Assembly (NCBI GenBank): GCA_020912385.1
Contig: CP087219.1
Coordinates: 744,001 to 808,000, forward strand
Direction of reading: 5' to 3'
Length of the DNA stretch: 64,000 nucleotides
From: Neofusicoccum parvum
Taxonomy: Eukaryota; Ascomycota; Dothideomycetes; Botryosphaeriales; Botryosphaeriaceae
The notes beneath the pieces are model-generated. The model was not told where the DNA came from and did not search any database. It worked only from the letters and a program-made list of their open reading frames with translations. Shown in pieces: positions 34,238 to 45,612 of this stretch. Position numbers and translations under genes: made by a program. Within the stretch, counting starts at the first letter, position 1. The number at the start of each line of letters is the position of its first letter.

Positions 34238-36232
34238 TCATCCCGTACACCTCTCCTCCGGCCTGATCCACTCCAACCCCAGCCCCTCAAAGACCTTCTT
34301 CTCCGCATCCTCCCACCCCAGCCCCTCGCCCACCCCCTCCTCCCCTTCCAACAGCACCACCTCCCCCGTCCGCATGTCCCGCACGCCGCTGCTATCAAAC
34401 TTCCAGCCCTTCACATTCTTCGCATACCTCCTCAGATCCCGCTGAAACGTCGTCCCGCCAGTCCACCCAACCACCGCGCACCCCACCGTCCGCCACGGAC
34501 TCACGATGATATCCACCCGCCTGTGCACGTTCGGGTTCCGCTCGCCCCCGCCCGACCACGCCGGGTCCCGCCATACGACGAGCGCCTTGTCCAGCGAGTC
34601 GAAGCCGGTGCCGCCGCCGGCGCCGCCGCGGAAAGGCAGCACCGCCTGGCCGCGGGCCGAGTTGCGCAGGCTCAGCAGCAGCGTGTGCGTCACCCAGCCC
34701 TCGCGCTCCAGGCTTTGCACCAGGGCGACGACGAGGCCGTCCGTGGCGGCCAGGTCGCGGTGCGACACGACCAGGTCGACGTCGCCGGCGGCCTCCTTGC
34801 CCCGGCGGCAGCCGCCGGCGACGGCGACCTCGACGCGGCCGTCGCGGACGAGCGCGGCGTGCCGGCGCACGGTGGCGGCGATGCGCGACGCCTCGGCGCG
34901 CGGGATGCCCGCGAGCAGCTCGTCGTAGTGCTTGACGCCGATCTGCTGCACGCGGGAGAGCGTGGCCCAGCCGTGCGCGACGATGTCGTCGAGGGTGCGC
35001 CAGTTGCGGTCGTGCAGGAACTCGCGCGCCGTGGCGGCGCCGACGCCCCAGATGTTGTGGAAGAGGCGGAGGATCTGCAGGTCCTCGTCCGTCTCGGCGG
35101 AGGCGACGGCGGTGATGGTGCCGGTGGGGGAGTTTTTCCATTCGATCCAGAGGTTGGCGATCTTGGCGTCGCAGCCGGGCAGGCGGAGGATCTCTTTGGC
35201 GTGCGTGAGGGCGTAAGGGTAGGCGGCAAGGGCGGCAATGGCGGTGCTGTAGGCGCGAACGCCGACTTCGTCGCCGGTGAGGGTGCGGGTGAGGCGGATG
35301 GATTTGAGTTGGGCGATGAAGGCGGCGTTGGGAGGGTTGGCGGGTGTGGAACGCTGGCAGGCGTATTTGATGCCCTGCGCGACCCAGTCGGGGGGTGGTG
35401 GGATGTCACTGCTGGGTTCGTCTTCGTAGTCGCTGGTTGTTTGTTGGAGGAGGGCAAGTTTGCTGCTCGAGCTGGATTGGCCGGTGCGGGAGCCCGAAAG
35501 GCGGACGCCCTTGTTGACGGGTGTGGAGTGAGAAGTGCCTTGACTGCTTGCTGTATTGGGGTAAGTATCGGCTTTGGCACGCTCAAGGATGCTCTGGCCC
35601 GTTGCAAACTTTGAGGCTGGTACACTCGACAGTTTGTGGATAGAAGGGGGTTGGGTTTGGCGCGACAACGTGGGCGCGGTAGGGCTTGAAGGCTCTGGGA
35701 CAGGCCTTCCCTCATAGACTAGGTAGTTGCGCAATGGGAGGAGCTTTCCAGCGTTCGAGGAATCGTCAAGCCATTCCATCCTGATGACTTTGACGGTGTT
35801 TCCTTGGAGCCCGTCGGCTAAAAACATTGCCCCTGCAGCGGCATCCCCTTCACGCTCAGCAGTTGACTCTTCGGGTATCTCTACGACCTCTGGACCTTCT
35901 GGGTTCTTATCAAGATGGCCAGTTTTCCGCTTCTTCGTCGGAGGCCCGGTGGCGTCAGAAGACGGGGTCACATCATCGGTATAGAGGCTGCGAGAGCGCA
36001 GTTCCATGACAGCTCGGCGTTTTGTGGCGACCTTGCCAATGACCAGCTTGGCCTCGGCAACGTGATAGGTTATCTGAGCGCCATGCACTGTGAGGCTGTC
36101 TTCCAGCTCGTGGAGGTCATGGACAGCAAGGTGGGCGGATAGCACAAAAACAGGCGGCAGGCTGCTCAAGTCCAGCACTGGTGCTGCTTGTGGGGGAGGC
36201 GAAGAAGAAGAGAGAGGAGATGAGGAAGCCAT
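34238..36232 (-). CDS. pol4: Family X DNA polymerase (Pol4/Pol lambda type)
   Basis: Repair polymerase used for gap filling in non-homologous end joining and base excision repair. It is a single exon of 664 residues from the ATG at 36232; the frame is open further upstream but only without ATG. Order of parts: BRCT-like region (about 20-95, VFVLSAHLAVHDLHELEDSL), a nuclear signal (PPTKKRKTG) and a Ser/Pro linker. Then come the helix-hairpin-helix/8-kDa part (about 290-440, LFHNIWGVGAATAREFL) and the catalytic palm. GGCRRGKEAAGDVDLVVSHRD carries the paired metal-binding Asp residues and RRVDIIVSP the third. GWTGGTTFQRDLRRYA is the dNTP-site motif, usually GWTGS; here Gly replaces Ser. WIRPEERC closes the thumb. 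It lies 286 bp from the HET gene stop, same strand. Confidence 0.95.
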   Translation of the reverse strand: MASSSPLSSSSPPPQAAPVLDLSSLPPVFVLSAHLAVHDLHELEDSLTVHGAQITYHVAEAKLVIGKVATKRRAVMELRSRSLYTDDVTPSSDATGPPTKKRKTGHLDKNPEGPEVVEIPEESTAEREGDAAAGAMFLADGLQGNTVKVIRMEWLDDSSNAGKLLPLRNYLVYEGRPVPEPSSPTAPTLSRQTQPPSIHKLSSVPASKFATGQSILERAKADTYPNTASSQGTSHSTPVNKGVRLSGSRTGQSSSSSKLALLQQTTSDYEDEPSSDIPPPPDWVAQGIKYACQRSTPANPPNAAFIAQLKSIRLTRTLTGDEVGVRAYSTAIAALAAYPYALTHAKEILRLPGCDAKIANLWIEWKNSPTGTITAVASAETDEDLQILRLFHNIWGVGAATAREFLHDRNWRTLDDIVAHGWATLSRVQQIGVKHYDELLAGIPRAEASRIAATVRRHAALVRDGRVEVAVAGGCRRGKEAAGDVDLVVSHRDLAATDGLVVALVQSLEREGWVTHTLLLSLRNSARGQAVLPFRGGAGGGTGFDSLDKALVVWRDPAWSGGGERNPNVHRRVDIIVSPWRTVGCAVVGWTGGTTFQRDLRRYAKNVKGWKFDSSGVRDMRTGEVVLLEGEEGVGEGLGWEDAEKKVFEGLGLEWIRPEERCTG

Positions 36233-36518
36233 GACGGAGTTGGCGCGCAGAGGAAATGACGACCCCGCCGGGTTTTGCGCAGCAGTGGCGCGGAAAGCAA
36301 GGGAAGCTGCCAATGGTGGCTAAAGGCGTGAGACAAGGAAAGGAAGTCAGACTGGAGCGCAGGACGACTCATGATGGAAGGCGACGGGTGCAGACATGCA
36401 ATGCTGGTGGATGGAGGGAGAGTTGTGGTTGACGCGGGCTGGCGTCGGGGGTGGCGCGTCGGCTGACGTCGCTGGCGCTCGCTTCTTTCTTCTTTCTTCT
36501 TCGCGGACACCACCGCCA

Positions 36519-38327
36519 TCACTCTTCACTTCTCGGCGACTGCGAGAAAAGGCTGCTGACTGAACTCCACGACGGCCACGCCTGGCTTTTGCTGAGCGAT
36601 CTGCCCCGGAGCGACAAGAAACGCACCCGCTTTTCCCCCGAAGTCGGGAGCACGATTCCTGGACGAGCTCCGGTGCGCAGCCTCTGACATCCGATCCCGA
36701 CGTCTTCTGACGTCAATGCCGTCTCCTGAACGACGACATGCACGGTGGTGTACTTCCGCCGAGGTTGCCATTTCCTCGATGACTCCAGCACCTCGTCCCG
36801 AAGCTCTGCGACCACGTGCACCCGAACATTGTCGACATCCACTTGCACTCGTGATCCAAGTTTATGCGGTTTGATTTGACGGTATTGGGCGAGGAGCCGG
36901 AAATTTTCCGCACGAGCCTGGGGCGAGTCGACTACACTGCGCGCGTCGAACACCACTCCAACCTCCAGTGAAGATGCGAAGACAACGCAGATGTACTGTG
37001 GATCGTGTGGTGAGTACTTGAATTCTAGAATGGCAGCCACGTTGTTGTCTATTCTCGAAAGTGGGAAGAAGCACTCCTTAGCAGTCACATCAAAAAGCTC
37101 TCCGGCGTGGTTTCGCTTCCATTGGGTGGCTCCCCAAATCCTCTGGGTCGTGTAGCCCTGTTCGAAAGAAGGCCATCCCCCAAGCCGCAGAAGGTGGCTT
37201 GGATCCAGCTGTTGGCGTTGGAGACTGCTGATGTCTTGACGCACGTACATGGATTGTCTACGGTCTTTCTCCTCGGTCGCTTCGTGGTACGACAGTAGTG
37301 TGTTCGCTTTGATCCTCGCATACTGCTCTCTACCGTCTGTTGGCGTCATGGCAATTCCCAATGTCATGTTTTGCGCAGAATCCAGCCGGCAATTGATAAG
37401 AGCTCCAAGTTCCCCCCTCACATCTGAGGAAAAGATGCCGTGGACCAAGGGCAACTGTATGTGCAATCCCTTGTTGGTCATGGAAAACGGAGGATGCGCA
37501 CATCGCTCGTCAGAGCGTTCGATGCCCCTCGCTTCGGCGAACCACGCTGGGGACTTGGCAAGTAGCCCGTACAGCGCGTCCGGGTCAGCGTCCCTGTCAA
37601 CCCAGGCAAACAGCGACTCGTCGTCTGAAGCTCGCATGATCTCTTCCTGGAGCCTGATAAACGCCTTTTCCCCTTCGCCGTACAGCATGGGCATGTTGAT
37701 GTCGAACAGACCCATCAGACAATACGCCACATCCTCGGGCCTGGTAGCCATCCGCTTTGCAGCCCAAGACATCCTCTGTGCCACGCTCAAAGTCCTCGGG
37801 CCAACAGCTCCGGCAAGGACCCCGCCATCAATCCAGGTAATTTCTGAGAGTACTTCGCACAGAGACGCTTTGTCCCCGAGCCTGACCCAACCACTGGAGA
37901 AGAATACTACGTGCGCGGGCGCAACTAGCTCCTGCAAGGTCCAGCCTCTATCAAACCATTCGCTTTCCGCAAATTCGGTGTCCACCTCGGGATCTACTCC
38001 GTCGGTCACGTCCGCAAGGTACGCGTAGCAGATGTCAGCCTCACTATACCAGGCGTACATGGAGTTGATAGCTTCGGACAGCTCGGCACTGCTCTGCTTA
38101 TCGATGCAGCATGTATCAACCCAAATGTAGCCAAATCTGTCCTTGGCAGCCTGCTTGCAAGAGTCCACAATCTTGCAGTAGCCCTTCTTGTTGCGAGCTA
38201 AGCCGGTGGTCATGTCTTCGAAGAGGACTTCGTCTGCCTGCCATCTATGGGACAGGATGGCATAAGGTGGGATTGCCGAGGGGTTGAAGGCCTCGAATTC
38301 GAGTGTGGGCGTGTTAAGGAGACGCAT
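36519..38327 (-). CDS. HET-domain protein (heterokaryon incompatibility type)
   Basis: Intronless gene of 602 residues with an N-terminal HET domain. Members control allorecognition and regulated cell death in filamentous ascomycetes, though most are untested. The three HET motifs are clear: YAILSHRW (about 22-29), FGYIWVDTCCIDKQSSAELSEAINSMY (about 65-91) and WFDRGWTLQELVAP (about 124-137). RPEDVAYCLMGLFDINMPMLYGEG further on is the conserved segment found in the HET-D/E-like subgroup. The C-terminal half (about 270-602) has no NACHT, WD40 or ankyrin repeats that I can see and ends in a basic Ser-rich tail. So it is a HET domain without the usual NLR partner. A same-strand neighbour, Pol4, begins 286 bp away. 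Confidence 0.93.
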   Translation of the reverse strand: MRLLNTPTLEFEAFNPSAIPPYAILSHRWQADEVLFEDMTTGLARNKKGYCKIVDSCKQAAKDRFGYIWVDTCCIDKQSSAELSEAINSMYAWYSEADICYAYLADVTDGVDPEVDTEFAESEWFDRGWTLQELVAPAHVVFFSSGWVRLGDKASLCEVLSEITWIDGGVLAGAVGPRTLSVAQRMSWAAKRMATRPEDVAYCLMGLFDINMPMLYGEGEKAFIRLQEEIMRASDDESLFAWVDRDADPDALYGLLAKSPAWFAEARGIERSDERCAHPPFSMTNKGLHIQLPLVHGIFSSDVRGELGALINCRLDSAQNMTLGIAMTPTDGREQYARIKANTLLSYHEATEEKDRRQSMYVRQDISSLQRQQLDPSHLLRLGGWPSFEQGYTTQRIWGATQWKRNHAGELFDVTAKECFFPLSRIDNNVAAILEFKYSPHDPQYICVVFASSLEVGVVFDARSVVDSPQARAENFRLLAQYRQIKPHKLGSRVQVDVDNVRVHVVAELRDEVLESSRKWQPRRKYTTVHVVVQETALTSEDVGIGCQRLRTGARPGIVLPTSGEKRVRFLSLRGRSLSKSQAWPSWSSVSSLFSQSPRSEE

Positions 38328-38719
38328 GTCGTGATGACGGGAGAAGGGATGCTGAGGGTGTTTCGATGAAACTGGGGACGTGCTGTGTTGTTAAATACCC
38401 CCGATTGGCGCATACCTGCAGAGGCTGTGGGGGCGATTCTTGGCAGCCGTGAGTACCATGACACGTCCAAGCTTCTTCCCATCATCCTCTCTCGTTGCTG
38501 CATATAGTCTGCATCTCCTAATATCTCTATCTCTTGTTGTACACTCATATCTGTTATCTGCGTCTCTTTACGCTTTGCCGACCGAACATTGTGGGTGTAT
38601 GAGTTCACGGAAAATTAGATAGACAATGGTATTTTATCAATTGTAAAGGTGATCCCAACCTTTAAACATGTGTTGAGCAGACTCTCGTTCAATGCTGCAG
38701 AGAAGTCAATACCCCCCTT
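38328..38719. other. Short intergenic region, nothing recognised
   Basis: HET promoter side and MFS 3' UTR. No feature was seen. Confidence 0.4.
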
Positions 38720-40384
38720 TCAACCCTCAGCCTCACCGATTTTCTTTTCGTGCCGTCCTCCAAAAAACCCTTTCCCAGCGAGAGCAGCCATGGTGTTGAT
38801 AGCAGCCGCCAGGAGGAGACAGCTCCCTCCAAAAACCTGCATACTGAAGTAATCCCCGCCATCTCTCTCAATGAGCGCACCGGCGAGCGGACTTCCCGTT
38901 AGGGCAGCAAAGCTACCTATACTCAGCACCATACCGATTCGTATCCCCATCTTTTGCAAGTCTGTCGTTAGACCAGCCAACGCAGCAGTGAAAATGCCCT
39001 GAACTCCGGAGCCGAAGAAGCCGTAGAAAGCAGCCCAGATCATGAGACTGGTCCAGGAGTCCACCACCGACCAGCAGAACATGATTATCCCGGCAATGGC
39101 AGTGAGGAAGACGTATGTGTTAAGCGAACCGAAGAAGCGGTCCGCCACAAAGGAAGGAATAAGACGACCGGCAATTGCACCGCCGTTCATTAGGTAGAGT
39201 AAGGTGGAAGATTGAGAGGTATCAATTCCGGCGATGTCACGGGCAAAGGAGTTCACCTGTGTACAGTCAAAAAGGAATGAAGACATAGTAAGAGGTAGGA
39301 TAAGTAAGACGTACGTAGAAGAAGGCGTTGTATACACCCCAGATCATGGCAAATGTGCCGACCGTGAATAGTGAGTACGCTGTTGCGAATATCAGCACAA
39401 GCCTTGGACTGATAACTCATTGCTGACACTCGCTGGAAAAGAGATTCTTCGCTACTTACAAGGCTCTTTAAACGACTTCAGATCAAGGAACGGACCCGAC
39501 GCCCTGGGCGCAGTCCTGGTGCGCGTCAAAGACAGCACAACAGCGTAGAGGCCCATTATGATAAAGCCAATGACACGCACCGTCCATCGGAAGCCAATGT
39601 GCGGCATGAGCTGCTGGAAAACGGCGGGGAATATCACGCCTCCGAGACTCGAGCCGCACAACACGAATGAAATGGCGACGGCACGCCGCTTCACAAAGTA
39701 CGTTGACACCAGACTCACGGTTGGGCACCAGACCAGACTGATGCCGATTCCGCCGCACAAGCCCTGTGACAGGAAAATCTGCCAGTACTTCGTGCTGATG
39801 GAGGTCATGAATATGGCGAGGACCTCGAGGAACATGCCCGTGATGACGGTCGATCGAAAGTATCCCGCGTCAAACAGACGTCCGGAGACGCTGGAGAATA
39901 GGTTGAGGAGGAAGATCTGGACTGACACGATCCACGAGATAGTGGAAGGAGGGAGATTGTATTCGCTCTCGTAGTACGCTTGGAACAGGCCGAACGAGTT
40001 GATGTAACCCCAGATACATATGAGCGTCAAGTGGCCTGCGAATACCTGAGTACATTAGCAAGTCGGACTTTCTCCTCTGTCGATTCTCAGACAGACGCAG
40101 TGTCAACGGCTCCCGTGGGTGAAGGACGGAATGGATGTGGCACGTACCTGTAGCCAGGCCTTCAGGCCACCATCTGGTGGCGCCTCCGAAGTTGTCGGTG
40201 GCGCGTTAAATGGTGCCAGCGTACTTTCCGGGTGGATTTCACCACTATCAATGGGCAATGAATTTTTCGCTTCGGCCTGGAGTGATGGCTTCATGCTATC
40301 AAGATCATCGACGCTCTTCTCTGTTGTGATGTCGTCACGGCCTGAAGCAGTGGAAGGCTTCGGAGCTTGGCTGAAAATGCCCAT
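38720..40384 (-). CDS. MFS transporter, monocarboxylate porter-like
   Basis: Twelve-helix major facilitator protein of the fungal monocarboxylate-porter-like group. Despite the name, members carry varied solutes and some sit in metabolite clusters. There are four exons, 40384-40148, 40045-39460, 39379-39315 and 39256-38720, giving 474 residues. The cytoplasmic N-terminus (about 75 residues) ends in APPDGGLKAWLQVFAGHL, the family signature PDGGxxAW before helix 1. Helix 1-2 reads WGYINSFGLFQAYYESEYN. The loop after helix 5 is YFVKRRAVAISFVLCGSSLGG and the central hydrophilic loop is short. The second half starts with TVGTFAMIWGVYNAFFY and VNSFARDIAGI. It lies about 1.2 kb from the PKS fossil and may be a surviving cluster transporter, which is inference. 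Confidence 0.92.
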
Positions 40385-41609
40385 CGTGTTTATATGGCAC
40401 AAGATGAGGAAACGAAGACGGAAAGATCTTTTATCTGCGGTCCATTGATGTTTGCGAGTATTGTCTGTGCTGCCTGGGGAAACAAAGAGTGTCGATACAC
40501 GCGAAAAGGGCGTCTTGCTCGAAAGAGGAACACCGTGTGCCTTGGATGGAGTGCGCACATTAAACCATTTTTAAAAGAACGCGGTGCCGGTCGATCAGTG
40601 ATGAGTCAGGGACTGGAAAAGTCTAGAACTGTAGCTGTTCAAGGGAGAATTGGCTGGAGCGCACGCGATATCGGCAACTCAACCCTGCACTCTTGTGGTG
40701 CGGCTCGAGACGGCGCGCCCATGGACATGTGTAACAAGGGAGGTTGCCCGTAGTTTCGGTTCCCGCAGCCTCTGATCTTCCAATGATTGGCTTCCCCTGC
40801 ATTCAACTCCGCTAAGGGTGTCGATCATCGGCCAAAATGCGTTGTGTGGCACTCCACCCTCTCCTGCCTTCGTTCGCTCAGAAATGACCATGGACGTCAG
40901 CTAAGCTGAAGCACATTCTCACCTTTAAGGTCGTGCTTTTCTTTTTCTGCATGGACGAATGGACCACCAATACAAGAGTAAAGCAGTATACCAATTACAC
41001 GATCTTTGAGACAAGGTTGGCGGTGTGTCGCTGCGTGGCTCGGCCCGCTGAGGAAGTCCCGAGCTCTTTGAAGTGACTCGGCCCACAGGTAATACGAAGT
41101 GAGTTGGCTCGCTGGCCATCAAGAACCGTCCAATAACGACTCCCGCATTAAATAACGCAAGGCCGAGTTCGGCTTCCGGTATCTCTGGCAGCACGATGTC
41201 TTGTCGCCGTGTTCGGTCTCATTGGTAGGTGGCTGCAGACGGCTGCAGACGGCAACGGCTGTAGACGGCCCGCAACACTCTGCACAGCAAGCGCTCGGCC
41301 CTGTCCTCTCTTTCTTACGACTGCATGTCTTCTCTTTTCTTCACATCTTCAAGACCTCTTCTCGCTCGGCTGACTTACAGGTCGCGCTCGTCTTCGGCAG
41401 CAATACTACTCTCCGCTATTCCTCCAGCAGTATTCAGGCCACCAAAGATGAATTACGTAGAAAGGAAAATGGCGGTTCATTTGCTCTTTCTAATAAAGAT
41501 ACCATCTATGGTGAGTTTCAGACCAATCTGTAGGAAGAGATAAACAGAACTAACAAAACTCAAGGACCTTGCTTGACTTGAACGCTCAGGGCCGCAGCAA
41601 GAAACCAGA
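40385..41609. other. Intergenic region between the MFS gene and the PKS fossil
   Basis: MFS promoter side. GGCTGCAGAC occurs twice in tandem near 41231-41250. No supported coding frame was found. Confidence 0.4.
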
Positions 41610-44600
41610 CTACTTCGCAGACATCTTCGCAATGATCTTCTCGCACAGTCCAAAGAGCGACGACGCGTTCGTGATCTCCAGCATGGTCAGCTCGGCCCCA
41701 ACATCAGCCCGCAGCCAATTCCTAAACTCGACCGCCGAGAGCGAGTCCAGGCCGTACGCGGCGAGCGACTTGCCCGGCTCCAGCGGCTCGTCCAGGGCGA
41801 GGATCTTCATGAAGCGCCCGTTCACCACCTCGACCGTGCTCCTCAGCACGGCGGACGGCTCGGCGCCCGAGCGCTGCAGGAGGAAGAACTCCTGGAGGCC
41901 CTTGTCCGCGCCGCCCTTGCCGTCGACCGCGTCGCCGGCCGCGCCCCTGCCGTCGCCGACGAACATGGCGGCGAAGCGCGCGTCCCGGGCGCTGGCCGAG
42001 TCGGGCGGCTGCGGCACGGCGATGCCGGTGACCAGCTGCGGCGCGCTGGCGCGGTTGAGGGGCCGGTCCGGCGACTGCTGCATGATGGAGTAGCCGAGGA
42101 TGCGGCGCAGGACGAGCTCGTTGATGTAGGTCCAGTGGCGGCGGTCGAAGTGCTGGTCCATGCCGCCCTGCTCGGAGATGTAGCCGACGTCCTCGATGAC
42201 GCCGAGGTTGACGGCGTTGGCGGGCAGGCCATGCGCGTTGCGGTACGCGGAGAAGGCGTCGAGGAAGGTGTTGGCGGCGGCGTAGTTGGCCTGGCCCTTT
42301 TTGCCCACGAGCCCGGAGATGCTGGAGAGGAGCGTGAAGAAGTCGAGGGGGGCGGCGGTTTGCAGGGACGCTTCGTGGAGGTTCCAGGTTCCCCGGACCT
42401 TGCTGCTGATGACTGTATGGTAATCTTCAAGACTCATGGTTTCGTAAGGTTTGTCCTGGAGGGCTTGCGTTAGCGGATGGCTGTTGGGCGGTAAGGACGA
42501 TGACCAGGTCGAAGTCAGACTTGACGGGAACAAAGTCGGCCTTCGTGACGTCCAAAAGAGCAAATGAGCAGTTTCTCTCTCCTTGATACTCTTCCTAGGC
42601 CTCGAGCAGAACCTTGGCGTTGTTGGAAGAGAAAAAGAATTCTGAATATGCAGCTCTGGAGGACCTGTCGCCACCATTGAACCAGACCTTGGGTACTTTG
42701 ATAATCTCGGTTGATGCTATGTCTACTTCCGCGACCCTTAAGTTTGGCTTCTTGTGTGCCACGAGATCAAGCGCATGGTGGGTCTTTGATATTTCCGGAT
42801 CATTCAAGACTTCTGGCAGCTGGGTCTCGGTGACGAATATCACGTCTGGCTTCCACACCACGCGGCAGTAGGTCTGAACGGCGTTGGGGTCGGCTCCGTC
42901 TTCCAGTTTATGATACTTCAGGCCCCTGAGCTTCAATAGCAGAGCCCCGGTGCTTGGATCGAACACTGAACAGCTAGACGAGTAGCTCTTTCTCTCCTAA
43001 GGACGATCCCGGCCAGTGTAGTCAGACCAAGTGACAGAGACTGCAGATTCCGCATTCGAATCCGAAGCCGCAATGATGAGCTCGTCGATGATGGCTGGCA
43101 CAAGAACTACGTTGACTGCCGTTCTGTCTCCGGCCCATAGTGACGGCGTGACGGTCTGGAAACAGCCATCCATCGAAGCCGGATGCATTGGGTACTGTGA
43201 CTGCGGGGAGTGGGCGGCAGGTGGCTCGGTGAGGGACACAGTGGAACGGCTCGGGCGTGCTCCGACAGTTGACTCAACCGCAATTTGCTTTTGGAAAGCC
43301 GGACCAAATCTATAGCTAATGTCATTGACAGCCTTGTACCAGAGTCGTCCGGATGCAGGGTACTGAAGGGTCTTCAGATCGGCTTCGGATGCAAGCTCGC
43401 TCACTGAGTCTTGGACCATGATCAATCCCGTTGAGTGGTCAATTTCCACGTCTTCCCGCAGGGTTGAGATCTTGAAGCGGTACCAAGTGTTCTTCGTTCC
43501 TGGATGAGGCGTCATCGACAGCCTCAATTCTACCCCGACACCTTCTTCCAAGACCAGAGCCTTGTCAAACTTGGCGTCTCGTAGTCTGTACGAGAGCTGG
43601 TTGACCGCCGTGACGCCCTCTACTGGATCGACAGTCTGCTTCAGCTGGTACATCGCCTCAATGGCCATGGCAATGAAGCCACTTGCGGGCAACAAAACAT
43701 CAGACCCCATCTTGTGATCCTTCAGCCATGGCAGATCGTCAAGGTGGAGGATGTTCTTCCAGGACGGAGAGTTGTTCCAAGAAGTTCCGAGAGTCTTGCT
43801 GCCCAAGAGGTCATGATGGGGGAATCGCCGGAATCGCCAGTCCTTGCTGGCTTGACTCTCGTGCCAATACTTGGTCGAGTGGTTCCACACGTAGTTGGGG
43901 AGGTCGACAATGACCTGAGGCTTGGCGTTGTCGTCATATACGCTGCGGTTGACTTCCCCCACGGAGAAATCAGCCCCAGCAATGAAGAGCTGGCCTACTG
44001 CAGAGAACAGAGCTTCCGTAGAGTTGACTCCACGGCTGAGACCAGCATGATACCGCGTGCTGGAGCTTTGGCCAGACAGGGCTTTCTTGATCTGCGCCAC
44101 AGGGCCTTTCAACGCTCCACTCGGACCGAGCTCGATGAGGAGGTCCGCCCCGCCACTGGTGCTCGAGATCATTTCCTTGCATGCTTGCTCGAAACGGACG
44201 GGCGAGGCCATGTTCGCCGTCCAGTAATCTGCATCCGCCGGTTTGGCCATACGTTCTCCAGTGACCGACGAGAACATAGCTACGTCCGAGCCCCCTTGCA
44301 AAGGTTGACCACAGCTCTGATGAACAAGAGTGCGGTAGTAGTCGCCGACTTCGGTCATGTATCTCGAGTGATACGCCATATTGAATTTGAGCAGCCTCGC
44401 GAATACCTGAAAATCTGTGTCAGCTTGACGAACCGGACTGCGTGTTTGGCTATAGCTGACCTTCTCCTCTGTGACCTGTCAAACGATGTCTGACCTTCTC
44501 CAGGTCCGAGATCCGGCCAGACAGGGTCACGCTGTCCGGGCTGTTAAAGCATGCAACCTGCACCGAGCCTTCAACGTCCAGATCTGCGAGATACGGTTGC

Positions 44601-45612
44601 ACCTTCTCCGACCCGAGACCCACAAGTTGCAGCAATGCCAGTATGAACAAGGGCTACTTACCCAGAATCGACCACTTGGGTGGGTCGGGAAGGCTTTGCA
44701 AAGCATCATCCAATCGTTTAATCACAGCTCTCGCGGATGGAAACTTCTCAACGACCTCCTTGCCTATCAGCGGCCACTGCGCGCCCTGGCCAGTGAAGAC
44801 GAAGCCAACCTTTGGCTGACTCGAGTGCTTCTTGCCATAGGCGATAGCACCCTCATCAAGGTCAGTACGGTCCTTGACAACGAACGCGCGGTGGAAGTGG
44901 TGGGTCCTCCTCTCTGCAAGAGTGTACGCAAGGTCTCGTAGTTCTACGCGGACGCCGGGGTTGAGGAGATGGTTGCTGAGTGCGCTGGCGTTGGCTTTCA
45001 GAGCCGGCTCATCGTTTCCCGAGAACACGAGCACCTGGCAGTGCGCTGTGTCGTCATCGTCCGCAAAGAGGTCTTCGTAGTCGGTCATGATGGAGTGGGC
45101 GTGTGCAAGGTCGGCTGTCTTCAGAGCAGAATGCGCGCTGTCGAGCACGACATGCGCGTTGGATCCTCCGCACCCAAAGGAATTGACGCTTGCGCGCTTG
45201 ACCTACGCCTTGGGCCAAGGCATACTCGGCTTGGATGCTCTGACCCTCAAAGCCTTCATGTCAACTAGCATGTTGATTAGCATGTCCAGAACTGAGCTGC
45301 TGCAGGCATTTCTGACTCTCACTTTTCGGATTTGGCGTTTCGAATGTGGGGTTTCCCGGAATGAAGTCGTGCTCAAGGGCAAGCACTGCTTTGAGAAGGC
45401 CCGACGAGCCTGCTGCGATTCAGAGTGCCCAACGTTGCTTTTGATCTGCACAACGTCTGTCAGCTTACTTGCGAAAGCTGGGTGAAAGCGACGAACAAAG
45501 CTTAGGTAAACCCACCGAGCCAATGATCAGAGGCATGTCGCTGGGCCTGAGTGCAGCAAACACGTCAGCAACACCGGAGACCTCAATAGGGTCTCCAGCT
45601 TGAGTGCCGATG
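41610..45612 (-). pseudogene. Fossil highly reducing polyketide synthase
   Basis: A broken type I HR-PKS, domain order kept. From the 5' end (45612 down) it has only the KS tail ([17 protein letters not shown], then IKSNVGHSE), the linker and start of AT (FVFTGQGAQW), and the late AT (NMAYHSRYM). It then has DH with its catalytic His (WLKDHKMGSDVLLP) and Asp (HPASMDGCFQ), a methyltransferase-like remnant (GGDRSSRAAYSEFFF) and the second half of KR (SISGLVGKKGQANYAAANTF). It ends in an ACP with its Ser (GLDSLSAVEFRNWL). Missing are the KS part with the active-site Cys, the AT segment with GHSxG, most of the methyltransferase, all of ER and the KR NADPH-binding half. A one-base loss near 45418 shifts the KS frame, and in-frame TAG codons stand at 42997-42999 and 42595-42597. 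The remainder spans about 4 kb where about 7 kb is normal. It cannot make a working synthase. Confidence 0.9.

Noticed and set aside
34049..35614. Plus-strand frame of 521 codons
   Set aside because: Antisense to the Pol4 catalytic domain; its long open length is due to high GC at third positions of Pol4.
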